This document shows positions 1 to 5,411 of a DNA stretch of 5,411 nucleotides, piece by piece. Within the stretch, counting starts at the first letter, position 1; every line of letters starts with the position of its first letter. A program made the translations under genes and the position numbers. The DNA lies in contig KE356562.1 in NCBI GenBank assembly GCA_000416005.1, forward strand, positions 1,415,199 through 1,420,609, read 5' to 3'. The notes beneath the pieces are model-generated. The model did no database searches. It saw only the letters and a program-made list of their open reading frames with translations, and was not told the DNA's origin. This stretch comes from Haloquadratum sp. J07HQX50 (GTDB taxonomy: Archaea > Halobacteriota > Halobacteria > Halobacteriales > Haloferacaceae).

Positions 1-32
1 ACAGACGCTACAGTCTTGCAGTCAGACCAGTA

Positions 33-42
33 CCCATATGGG
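33..42. promoter_or_regulatory. 10-base perfect palindrome, possible protein-binding site
   Basis: CCCATATGGG reads the same on both strands and lies about 120 bases beyond the stop of the membrane-protein gene. A perfect palindrome of this size could be a dimeric regulator's operator for a gene outside the left edge, but one of ten bases is not rare enough to be convincing. No TATA-like element with correct spacing to a start codon is visible inside the window beside it. Confidence 0.15.
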
Positions 43-80
43 GTGTGATTTTTGTGCTGCATCCGCACGTCTCTTGCTGT

Positions 81-117
81 GGGATGGGTGTTTGTGATAC
101 CTGTACTACACCATCCC
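81..117 (-). terminator. Hairpin downstream of the membrane-protein gene, possible 3' end structure
   Basis: GGGATGG (81-87) pairs with CCATCCC (111-117). After one bulged G at 88, TGT (89-91) pairs with ACA (108-110), leaving a loop of 16 bases. The stem lies about 47 bases past the stop codon of the five-pass membrane-protein gene. Archaeal termination depends mainly on T-rich tracts, and no clear T run follows immediately on the minus strand, so this may be an RNA-stabilising or processing structure rather than a terminator. The wider stretch 1-163 holds no ORF that I can support. Confidence 0.25.
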
Positions 118-163
118 CCCTGAAATGAAGCCAGGCACACTGACTGGTTGAATCTCGCCTGCA

Positions 164-1075
164 TCACTGTGGATAAGTTTCCACAGTCTGGTTATTGATC
201 TGATACTGCAACTCAAAGTTTCCCTGCTGAATAGCGGTGATTTGGCTGGTATCTAGATCCTCAACAGTCACTAACTCAATTGAAACGTTTGTTGCAGTAT
301 TGCCTTCAACGTCAAAAGACTGTGATTCGCTGGCGATGACAGTTGAGTCAACGATCATATCAACCCGCATGGTATTACTTACTGATTGACCAGTTGGATT
401 ATTCACCGTTGCATCTGCATTTAATGATGTACCTGAGACTGAGACTGACCCATCAACCTCAACTTGAGGGTCGTTCGACAGAATGTCGGGAATAGTAAAA
501 ACCCCTCCGAGAACGACTCCGCTCACCAAGATGACGCTGACAACAACACGCCATGGAATAACTTGTCGTGGGTTCGAGGCATTCCGAATTCCGACAAGTA
601 GGTGACCCCCAGTCCCGGCAATCAGCGATGGGACAGCGACTGCGATAATTGGTGTAATGTATGTCTCAATCGAAAATCCTGTTCCGACGGTTGTCTGCCC
701 GCCAGTGATCGATGATGTGCCATCACCACTGAGCGAAAATCCAACGAGTAGAACACCGATGACGATACCCATCATAACAAGATATCCACCACCAGTGCCA
801 GCAGCAGTGACAACGAGCTTCTCCTTGTTGGCTAAGTCTGTCTCTCCCCGTCGCAGGCCGACAATCAAGCTTATCACAGGTCCGATGAGGAAGGCGACGG
901 TAATGACGACCAGTGTGGCCAATCCGGCAATCAGTTGGTTCCCACCCCCCAGCTGTGTTGTTGCGACAATACCAGAGAGACCCATCGCAAGACCGACCAG
1001 GCTGAATATCCCGAATATCTCACCAAGTTCCTGAGGAATTGAGTCGATCGACTGTTGGGGTGGTTGTATTCCCAT
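164..1075 (-). CDS. Five-pass membrane protein with extracytoplasmic beta-rich C-terminal domain, function unknown
   Basis: I do not recognise this 303-residue protein as a named family. Five hydrophobic segments are visible at roughly residues 21-40, 47-73, 94-114, 138-163 and 176-196. The loop RRGETDLANKEK (75-86) is charged and probably cytoplasmic. The linker between segments 3 and 4 is rich in Gly, Ser and Thr, which fits an exposed outer loop. The C-terminal 105 residues or so (198-303) are acidic, contain alternating hydrophobic residues and the pattern NADATVNNPTG near 219-229, and resemble the beta-sandwich LEA14/CARDB-like tails that haloarchaea attach to membrane anchors. That resemblance is inference. 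With five passes and a cytoplasmic N-terminus, the tail would lie outside. The ATG is 46 bases after the pepF stop, so co-transcription is possible. A strong TATA-like box sits only a few bases before this ATG, too close to serve it. No upstream in-frame alternative start is obvious. Confidence 0.8.
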   Translation of the reverse strand: MGIQPPQQSIDSIPQELGEIFGIFSLVGLAMGLSGIVATTQLGGGNQLIAGLATLVVITVAFLIGPVISLIVGLRRGETDLANKEKLVVTAAGTGGGYLVMMGIVIGVLLVGFSLSGDGTSSITGGQTTVGTGFSIETYITPIIAVAVPSLIAGTGGHLLVGIRNASNPRQVIPWRVVVSVILVSGVVLGGVFTIPDILSNDPQVEVDGSVSVSGTSLNADATVNNPTGQSVSNTMRVDMIVDSTVIASESQSFDVEGNTATNVSIELVTVEDLDTSQITAIQQGNFELQYQINNQTVETYPQ

Positions 1076-1079
1076 GCAA

Positions 1080-1088
1080 TTTTATAAC
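1080..1088. promoter_or_regulatory. TATA-like element of uncertain direction
   Basis: TTTTATAAC on the plus strand (GTTATAAAA on the minus strand) is the best TATA-box match in the pepF to membrane-gene gap. For the minus-strand membrane gene its centre is only about nine bases before the ATG, whereas archaeal TATA boxes lie about 25 bases before the transcription start. It therefore implies either an internal start or a plus-strand transcript running antisense into the 3' end of pepF. Confidence 0.3.
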
Positions 1089-1121
1089 ACCCCTAAGTGA
1101 AAGGTGCTTACGATGCTCTGC

Positions 1122-2915
1122 TTAGTCGAGTAGCGCTTCCATTTCGTCCAAATTCGCTCGCTGTGTCTCCATTGCTGTTTCAATGTATGTGCTGTCAGTC
1201 ACATCGACTCCAGCGTGATCGAGTATCTCAATTGGGTATGCCGAGCCACCCATCGCAAGCGCCTCACGATATGATTCCGCCGCAGCGAGACCCTCTGTCT
1301 GGATACGCTCTACAACCGCCATCGCTGCGGAGATACCTGTCGCATATTTGTATACGTAGAAATTGTAGTAGAAATGTGGGATGCGCATCCACTCGCGATC
1401 AATCCGGTCGTCGAGAGCGGCAGGTTCATAATAGGTCTGTTTTAATCCGCGATATATTTCCTCGAACCGATCAGGCGTCAGTGGCTGGTCTGCCTCAGCT
1501 AATTCGTGTATTTTAGCCTCGAATTCAGCAAACATTGTCTGACGGAACAGTGTCGAGCGCACTCGTTCGAGGTACTCATCGAGAATATGCCGGCGGAATG
1601 CTTCGTCCTCAACATTCTCAAGTAGGTACTGTGTAAGCAGCGTCTCGTTTACCGTTGAAGCAACTTCTGCGACGAAAATTGTATAATCTGAGTAATGCCA
1701 CGGCTGGGCCTCTTTGGCAAGTTCAGAGTGCATCGAATGCCCAAGTTCGTGAGCCAGCGTATACATTGAGGAGATCGTGTCCTGATAGTTCATGAGGATA
1801 TAGGGCTGTGTATCGTACGTGCCGGCAGAAAATGCACCAGACCGTTTCCCTTTATTCTCATACACGTCAACCCACCGACTCTCTAATCCCTCTGCTACTC
1901 TCGATTGATACGCCTCGCCAAGCGGGGCGAGAGCGTCTATAATATATTGCTTTGCCTGCTCATACTCAACGGTGGGGCCTTCATCACCCGTAATCGGGAC
2001 ATATAGATCCCACATTTTGAGTGAGTCGACGTCAAGAGCCCGACGCTTTAGTTCTGCGTGCCGGTGAAGCACATCAATATTCGTTTGGACTGTATCTGTT
2101 AGTGTCTCATACACCGTAGGCGGAATATTCGGACCGTCAAGTGCCGCCTCAAGCGCCGTTTCATAATTCCGTGCACGAGCATATTTGACGTCCTTTCGCA
2201 CGCTATTTTGTAAGGCCGTTCCCACACTATTTCGAACAGTTTCCCACTCATCATAAAAAGAGGCGTGTACTTGTCGTCGAAAGTCCCTATTTGTATGTTT
2301 TTGTAAAGTCGTAAAGTTCCCCTGTGTGATTTCGACTGTTTCGCCGTCAGGTCGTTCAACAGTGGGGAACGTCATATCTGCGTTCGATAACATGCTGTAG
2401 ATGTCTGACGAACTACTCGCTACCTCGCCCAAGTCTGCAAGTAGGGATTCAATCTCTGGACTCCGTGTGTGTTCGGCGGTCCTCCGTACATCATCGAAAT
2501 AGTGTTCGTACGACTGGAGTGCTGGCTCGCGCTGCAGATAATTTTCAAGTGTATCCTCTGGGATTGCCTGTAGCTCGGGTTTGATAAAGCTCACTGCCGA
2601 GGACGCAGCAGATGAAATTGCTTCAGCTTTCGATTTTAGAGCTTGATACTCTTGATTTTGTGTATCTTCAGCACTTCGTAGTGTCGCATAGCTACGAACG
2701 GTCGCAAGTTTCCGAAAGACAGTCTCACGCGTTTCTAATGCGTCTCGAAGCGTTGTGGCGTCGTTCTCAAGCTCTCCTTCATACTGTCCAAGCTCTTCGA
2801 TCCGGTCTTGGACGTCTGCATATGCCTCTTCCCACGCTTCGGCATCTGGATAGACTTCATCAAGCGCCCAAGTGTAATCCTCTGCAATCTCATCACGTTC
2901 AGGAACGCTGCTCAT
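1122..2915 (-). CDS. pepF: Oligoendopeptidase F, M3 family zinc metallopeptidase
   Basis: This 597-residue cytoplasmic enzyme should cleave short to medium peptides released by other proteases, completing intracellular protein turnover. The zinc-binding motif HELGH is at residues 389-393, preceded by YTLA, and the third zinc ligand is probably E417 in FVAEVASTVNE. The Tyr-rich stretch IPHFYYNFYVYKYATG (512-527) is the conserved substrate-binding part of the M3B group. The N-terminal 200 residues or so are helical and acidic, as in family members, and the length of about 600 residues is typical. There is no signal peptide or membrane segment. The start is the ATG giving MSSVPERDEIAEDYTW; a GTTTT box lies 31 bases upstream, consistent with a leaderless transcript. 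All catalytic residues that I can see are intact. The family assignment is firm; the precise peptide preference cannot be read from sequence. Confidence 0.97.
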   Translation of the reverse strand: MSSVPERDEIAEDYTWALDEVYPDAEAWEEAYADVQDRIEELGQYEGELENDATTLRDALETRETVFRKLATVRSYATLRSAEDTQNQEYQALKSKAEAISSAASSAVSFIKPELQAIPEDTLENYLQREPALQSYEHYFDDVRRTAEHTRSPEIESLLADLGEVASSSSDIYSMLSNADMTFPTVERPDGETVEITQGNFTTLQKHTNRDFRRQVHASFYDEWETVRNSVGTALQNSVRKDVKYARARNYETALEAALDGPNIPPTVYETLTDTVQTNIDVLHRHAELKRRALDVDSLKMWDLYVPITGDEGPTVEYEQAKQYIIDALAPLGEAYQSRVAEGLESRWVDVYENKGKRSGAFSAGTYDTQPYILMNYQDTISSMYTLAHELGHSMHSELAKEAQPWHYSDYTIFVAEVASTVNETLLTQYLLENVEDEAFRRHILDEYLERVRSTLFRQTMFAEFEAKIHELAEADQPLTPDRFEEIYRGLKQTYYEPAALDDRIDREWMRIPHFYYNFYVYKYATGISAAMAVVERIQTEGLAAAESYREALAMGGSAYPIEILDHAGVDVTDSTYIETAMETQRANLDEMEALLD

Positions 2916-2938
2916 ACTAATGTAGAATGTGGGCGGCG

Positions 2939-2946
2939 GCTAAAAC
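2939..2946 (-). promoter_or_regulatory. Probable TATA-type promoter element of pepF
   Basis: On the minus strand GTTTTAGC begins 31 bases before the first base of the pepF ATG. This places the box about 25-28 bases before a transcription start at or next to the ATG, as expected for haloarchaeal leaderless mRNAs. No Shine-Dalgarno sequence precedes the ATG, which supports the same view. The PDCD5-family gene has GTTTTGAG at an identical distance. Confidence 0.5.
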
Positions 2947-2975
2947 TTGTCACTCAATCCAGTGTCGTACAGCAG

Positions 2976-3059
2976 TCAACTCCCGACCATCTTGCACGCT
3001 GCTTTGCCGTCTTGTCGCATAAGACAACGACGACATGACAGTTGTTTATCTGAACTCAT
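2976..3059 (-). CDS. Possible 27-residue cysteine-containing micro-ORF
   Basis: An ATG opens a short frame that reads MSSDKQLSCRRCLMRQDGKA and ends seven residues later (ACKMVGS). It contains a CxxC pair (C9, C12) and a third cysteine (C22). Haloarchaea are known to have many tiny zinc-finger proteins with paired CPxCG knuckles, but this lacks that exact motif and a fourth ligand. It lies in the gap between the 49-residue ORF and the pepF promoter, without a visible ribosome binding site. At this length a chance ORF is quite possible. Confidence 0.15.
   Translation of the reverse strand: MSSDKQLSCRRCLMRQDGKAACKMVGS
3008..3033. other. Hairpin-forming sequence in the truA-pepF gap
   Basis: GTCTTGTC is followed by a short loop and GACAACGAC, giving about eight pairs with one bulged C. 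Overlapping alternatives (GTCTT/AAGAC and TGTCG/CGACA) are also possible. It lies in the same stretch as the 27-residue micro-ORF and about 55 bases after the 49-residue ORF on the minus strand, where an operon end would be expected. No T-run follows on the minus strand, so calling it a terminator would be weak. Confidence 0.2.
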
Positions 3060-3086
3060 TGGCCGTGAGTCGCTTCCGCTTCGGGG

Positions 3087-3236
3087 TCAAGCGAACTGGT
3101 TTGAGACGCGGAACGTGTCATTATCACGGGAACTCACATCTTCGATTTCCGTCCGAACTTGAGACACTCGCCTCGCACACCTATCGATTTCCGCGATGGC
3201 TCTGAGTGTGTCTCTCATCTCACCTGAGGTCAGCAT
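3087..3236 (-). CDS. Small hypothetical protein (49 residues), carries EDVSSRD repeat motif
   Basis: I do not recognise a family. The frame opens with ATG 26 bases after the truA stop and ends at TGA. A second in-frame ATG is at 3218-3216, and AGGTGAG directly before it resembles a Shine-Dalgarno sequence but is only about one base away. The first 30 residues look helical and basic (MRDTLRAIAEIDRCARRVSQ, residues 7-26), and the last 20 are polar (EDVSSRDNDTFRVSNQFA, residues 32-49). The second half matches a frame at 5250-5330 on the plus strand; differences include synonymous changes (GAA/GAG, CGG/CGT, CGC/AGA, TCA/TCG) and conservative ones (N/D, D/E, T/S, V/L). That pattern favours coding in this frame, although the opposite strand also gives a partly conserved peptide. 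The position suggests co-transcription with truA. Confidence 0.4.
   Translation of the reverse strand: MLTSGEMRDTLRAIAEIDRCARRVSQVRTEIEDVSSRDNDTFRVSNQFA
3123..3145 (+). repeat. Copy A of a 23-base inverted dispersed repeat
   Basis: These 23 bases, from ATCACGGGAACT through ATCTTCGA, recur exactly on the opposite strand at 5272-5294. Similarity continues more weakly on both sides, about 60% over the next 24 bases on the TTCGA side. The copies flank the PDCD5 to truA block. This copy lies within the 49-residue ORF, covering its EDVSSRD codons. Confidence 0.7.
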
Positions 3237-3262
3237 GATTAATCCAGATGGGTGGTATTGTC

Positions 3263-4084
3263 TTACTGATCAGCTGTTGCGCGAAGAGACTCAGCAATCT
3301 CAGCCCTCACACCAGCTTCAAGTCGATCCTGTTGATGTTGTGTTTCGATTGCTTCAACAGCTCTACTATGCGCCTGTGAGTCAATGGTAAACTCACACTC
3401 TGGGTATTCTACTGCAGCAAGAAAGAGTGGCTCAGGCGGCGCTGGCGCTACTCCGTGTTCCCCTCGGACAGGTCCTGCGAGTAACGTGTCGATACTGTCT
3501 ATATCTCGCATCCCGCTTGCGACGCCGCGAATAACGGTAGCGATTCGTCTGACGAACTGCCGCGGAAACCCACCTGCTACGACACTGAGAACCAGAAACG
3601 GCGGTGATGACTCGACTGTAATGCTCACATCTCGAACTGTCCCAGTCGTATCTAAACTAAAGTTTTGAAAATCATGTTTTCCCGAGAGTCGCATCGCTGC
3701 CTTGCGCGCGCGCTCAGCTTCAAGTGAAGACTCCATCAACAGATACCGATACTGACGGGAACTCGCCTGATGAGTTGCATGGAATGAGTCTGTAACTTCT
3801 GTCGACGCGTACACATGGATTGAGCGAGGGAGTTCGGAATCGAACACCACTGGTCGACACCACTCCGAACACTCAAACGTAACCGTCTGTGCGATTGCAG
3901 AGACGCCGGCGTCGGTTCGACCCGCCGCACTGTACCCTGTTGGTCTTGACTCGGATACTGGATCGTAGATATCCAGCGTCGCTAGAGCTGCAAAGAGTTC
4001 GTTTTCCACAGTTGGTACGTCTGGTTGGCGCTGAAACCCATGGAATGGACGTCCGTCGTATGCAATTCGAAACGCACGCTTCAT
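3263..4084 (-). CDS. truA: tRNA pseudouridine(38-40) synthase TruA
   Basis: TruA converts uridines at positions 38-40 of the tRNA anticodon arm to pseudouridine, stabilising the anticodon stem-loop for accurate decoding. The 273-residue product has the catalytic motif AAGRTDAGVSA with nucleophile D58, and the conserved RQYRY (110-114) containing the active-site Tyr at 112. It also has HDFQNFS (137-143), FVRRIATVIRGVASG (177-191) in the fold's second half, and the terminal GVAPAPPEPLFL element (211-222). The last 45 residues or so form an acidic, probably helical tail beyond the common core. The ATG overlaps the stop of a short upstream frame by one base (TAATG), suggesting translational coupling. 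All motifs are intact. It is probably transcribed with the PP-loop ATPase and PDCD5 genes upstream. Confidence 0.97.
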   Translation of the reverse strand: MKRAFRIAYDGRPFHGFQRQPDVPTVENELFAALATLDIYDPVSESRPTGYSAAGRTDAGVSAIAQTVTFECSEWCRPVVFDSELPRSIHVYASTEVTDSFHATHQASSRQYRYLLMESSLEAERARKAAMRLSGKHDFQNFSLDTTGTVRDVSITVESSPPFLVLSVVAGGFPRQFVRRIATVIRGVASGMRDIDSIDTLLAGPVRGEHGVAPAPPEPLFLAAVEYPECEFTIDSQAHSRAVEAIETQHQQDRLEAGVRAEIAESLRATADQ

Positions 4085-4197
4085 TATTGATATTCTAACC
4101 GTGACTGCTCCGTTACAATCGGCAATATTTGAATCTGATTAACTGCTGTCTCATCTGTAAATATCATACGATGCTCAGTCGATTCGAGCCAACTCAC
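4084..4197 (-). CDS. Possible 37-residue ORF between the PP-loop gene and truA
   Basis: The reading frame of the PP-loop gene stays open for 45 codons after its TGA and ends with TAA, whose last A is the first base of the truA ATG. A GTG at 4197 could start a peptide containing SWLESTEHRMIF, and an ATG at 4167 a shorter one. The composition looks protein-like (acidic, with mixed hydrophobics such as NQIQILPIV) and the one-base overlap with truA is typical of real coupled genes. No ribosome binding site is seen. Alternatives are a 3' remnant of the PP-loop gene, stop-codon readthrough, or a chance frame in a leader before truA. I do not recognise a homologue. Confidence 0.3.
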   Translation of the reverse strand: MSWLESTEHRMIFTDETAVNQIQILPIVTEQSRLEYQ

Positions 4198-4221
4198 ATA
4201 ATCGAAGACTGCCTGCTGGGT

Positions 4222-4815
4222 TCATTTCAGAATACCTCTGACGTATGTCTGCTCGTGATCTGGAAAGACACGACTCACCACCTCTGGATTTTCGAGCTCA
4301 GCGATCAGCGTCCGCAATTCGACTTCATAATCGCTCTTCGGCACTGTTTCTGACGGTCCCACTTCAACATCCAGTCGCTGATCAACCAGATGGTCGATAG
4401 CACCCCGACCAAATCCAGCAAGCGGAGATACATAATCAACATCATGTCTGTCCTCGATACTCTGTGCGCGGGCTCGCGGCACCGTTGGTACTCTGTCATC
4501 ACGCCGTGTACCGTCTGCAACTGCAGCGATATCACGTTGAGCGACGACTTCGAGTGTATGTTCATGGACTGTCTGAATGCCCTGTCGCGGATACCCATCA
4601 GCGAGTATCTTCTCAACTGCCGTTTCTGCAACAGCACGGTCTAATTGAATCTGTTTGAACGGATATCCGACCTGCGCTGCCGCTGCGCTTGCATATTTCC
4701 AATCGTCAGTCAACCCAAATGTTGCAGTGACGAGTCGGACATCGTAGAAGGAATCTAACAGTAATGCAGCAAGTGTCGAATCTTTCCCTCCACTGTACAG
4801 GAGCGCAACCTCCAC
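4222..4815 (-). CDS. PP-loop superfamily ATPase, diphthine-ammonia-ligase-like (archaeal alpha-hydrolase type)
   Basis: The N-terminus MEVALLYSGGKDST carries the PP-loop SGGKDS (8-13), which binds ATP pyrophosphate in enzymes that adenylate a substrate before adding nitrogen or sulfur. ADGTRRDDRVP (100-110), PLAGFGRGAIDHL (131-143) and the C-terminal PDHEQTYVRG (185-194) are typical of the short archaeal relatives of diphthine-ammonia ligase and tRNA-thiolating enzymes. The 197-residue length suits that group; the substrate is unknown. The start is GTG six bases after the PDCD5 stop, and it places the PP-loop in its usual place near the N-terminus. Packing between PDCD5 and truA suggests a translation or tRNA-related role, which is inference. 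The frame stays open after the TGA for another 45 codons, but the end at GILK resembles the family's normal C-terminus, so I do not think the protein is truncated. Confidence 0.9.
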   Translation of the reverse strand: MEVALLYSGGKDSTLAALLLDSFYDVRLVTATFGLTDDWKYASAAAAQVGYPFKQIQLDRAVAETAVEKILADGYPRQGIQTVHEHTLEVVAQRDIAAVADGTRRDDRVPTVPRARAQSIEDRHDVDYVSPLAGFGRGAIDHLVDQRLDVEVGPSETVPKSDYEVELRTLIAELENPEVVSRVFPDHEQTYVRGILK

Positions 4816-4821
4816 AGCAAC

Positions 4822-5187
4822 CTACCGCCGTCGGATATTGTAACTGTTTGAATCAGGCTTGAGTTCTTGAAGCAACTCACGCATTTGATCCTCATCGATG
4901 CGATCCTGTATCCGGCCACTCTGCGCAAGTGCAACGAGTTGTTGTTTGACCTTTTCTGCGAAGTCTGGTTTCGACATCTCGATTGCGCTAAGTCGCTGGC
5001 GTGCGTCGTCGGTCAAGTGTTGTTTGAGCAGCGCTTCTTGCTTTGCTTCGGCCTGTTCACGGGCAGCCTCCTGTGCCGCCTCCTGTTGGCGTTGGCCCCC
5101 CTGTTGTTGGCCTTTCTCGTCCCGTAATTCCTGAAGTCGCTGCTCCCGAAGCTCCTCAAGACGGTCGTCGTTAGGTGATCCACTCAT
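4822..5187 (-). CDS. PDCD5-family DNA-binding protein
   Basis: This 121-residue protein belongs to the archaeal/eukaryotic PDCD5 (TFAR19) family, small helical-bundle proteins reported to bind double-stranded DNA. Their archaeal role is not settled. Residues 5-55 form a long charged helix or coiled coil, unusually rich in Gln ([20 protein letters not shown], 23-42). The core then shows [23 protein letters not shown] (58-80), [23 protein letters not shown] (84-106) and the conserved tail [13 protein letters not shown] (109-121). The length and both terminal signatures match family members. The start [14 protein letters not shown] is the family's usual opening. A GTTTT box lies 31 bases upstream, consistent with a leaderless first gene of the operon. 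In other haloarchaea I recall ribosomal protein S19e directly upstream, but no S19e C-terminus is seen here. Confidence 0.95.
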   Translation of the reverse strand: MSGSPNDDRLEELREQRLQELRDEKGQQQGGQRQQEAAQEAAREQAEAKQEALLKQHLTDDARQRLSAIEMSKPDFAEKVKQQLVALAQSGRIQDRIDEDQMRELLQELKPDSNSYNIRRR

Positions 5188-5210
5188 TAACGGGGTATTA
5201 TAACGGAGTG

Positions 5211-5218
5211 CTCAAAAC
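5211..5218 (-). promoter_or_regulatory. Probable TATA-type promoter element of the PDCD5-led operon
   Basis: On the minus strand GTTTTGAG begins 31 bases before the first base of the PDCD5 ATG, the same spacing as the GTTTTAGC box of pepF. A second AT-rich stretch, TTATAA around 5199-5203, is only about 13 bases before the ATG and is less likely to direct this start. If correct, the block from PDCD5 through truA is transcribed from here. Confidence 0.45.
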
Positions 5219-5271
5219 GATTACGGGCTCTACAGGCGGAACAGGCCGAGTGCCTCTGGGTCGTTTGGAGT

Positions 5272-5294
5272 TCGAAGATGTGAGTTCCCGTGAT
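5272..5294 (-). repeat. Copy B of the 23-base inverted dispersed repeat
   Basis: This is the exact reverse complement of 3123-3145. On the plus strand it lies in an open frame from 5175 to 5393 that translates RLEFEDVSSRDDESQRLSN, matching RTEIEDVSSRDNDTFRVSN of the 49-residue ORF. On the minus strand another frame reads HGNSHLRTPNDPEALGL, matching HGNSHLRFPSELETLAS of copy A. I cannot decide which strand codes. The plus-strand frame has no convincing start: its ATG lies inside the PDCD5 coding region, and a GTG is at 5208. Apart from this repeat and the operon promoter, the stretch 5188-5411 shows no supportable gene. Confidence 0.7.
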
Positions 5295-5411
5295 GACGAG
5301 AGTCAGAGATTATCGAACTACTTGACTCCAAGTTCACCACGTCCTCGTCATGCAGACGCGAGTGGCCGTGCCCAGTCAGATACTCGACTATAAGCGGAGA
5401 CGCATCTCATG

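Noticed and set aside
1..31. Possible tRNA fragment at the left edge
   Set aside because: Short complementary pieces (GTCT/AGAC) are present, but there is no cloverleaf, no T-loop GTTCGA motif and no acceptor stem.
657..1034. Plus-strand 125-codon frame
   Set aside because: It is antisense to the membrane segments of the membrane-protein gene; its Pro/Thr/Ser-rich product mirrors the hydrophobic codons on the other strand.
1097..1516. Plus-strand 139-codon frame
   Set aside because: It lies antisense to the conserved 3' part of pepF and its translation is rich in Arg, Ser, Cys and Pro with no recognisable motif, as expected of a shadow frame.
3384..3668. Plus-strand 94-codon frame
   Set aside because: Antisense to truA across its conserved motifs; no independent coding evidence.
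4305..4637. Minus-strand 110-codon frame inside the PP-loop gene
   Set aside because: It overlaps the PP-loop ATPase in another frame, whose PP-loop and C-terminal motifs are intact, and its own product shows no domain.
5389..5411. TATAAG followed by ATG at the right edge, suggesting a plus-strand gene start
   Set aside because: The box is only about 18 bases before the ATG, the frame is cut by the window after one codon, and nothing can be tested.
1..5411. CRISPR array, insertion sequence or rRNA
   Set aside because: No regularly spaced repeats, no transposase motifs and no rRNA-like sequence were seen; the only repeat noticed is the pair of inverted 23-base copies.

Overview
The window looks like a stretch of haloarchaeal chromosome. 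The four recognisable proteins are acidic and belong to archaeal housekeeping families. The base composition is close to balanced, unlike the high GC of most haloarchaea, which would suit a low-GC genus such as Haloquadratum; that assignment is inference from composition and protein character only.

All confident genes lie on the minus strand, so the window reads from right to left. First comes a tightly packed group: a PDCD5-family DNA-binding protein (5187-4822), a PP-loop ATPase of the diphthine-ammonia-ligase-like type (4815-4222), a possible tiny ORF whose stop overlaps the next start by one base (4197-4084), and the tRNA pseudouridine synthase TruA (4084-3263). A probable unlisted 49-residue ORF (3236-3087) follows TruA by 26 bases. 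After a short intergenic stretch come an M3-family oligoendopeptidase F (2915-1122) and a five-pass membrane protein with an extracytoplasmic beta-rich tail (1075-164). The last 163 bases hold no gene I can support, only a hairpin and a 10-base palindrome.

The first block is a translation-related operon: one gene probably handles a nucleotide-dependent modification, TruA modifies tRNA, and the PDCD5 protein is a nucleic-acid-binding partner. Two genes, PDCD5 and pepF, share a GTTTT box at exactly the same distance (31 bases) before their start codons. This fits haloarchaeal leaderless transcription and splits the window into at least two transcription units.

The most unusual signal is a 23-base exact match in opposite orientations, at 3123-3145 and 5272-5294. 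It sits inside longer, diverged similarity on both sides of the truA block. Read in one frame it gives related peptides around EDVSSRD, with synonymous and conservative differences in the flanks; the 49-residue ORF is one of these copies. Read on the other strand it gives HGNSHLR with a weaker conserved flank. It may be a small undescribed protein family or a dispersed haloarchaeal repeat.
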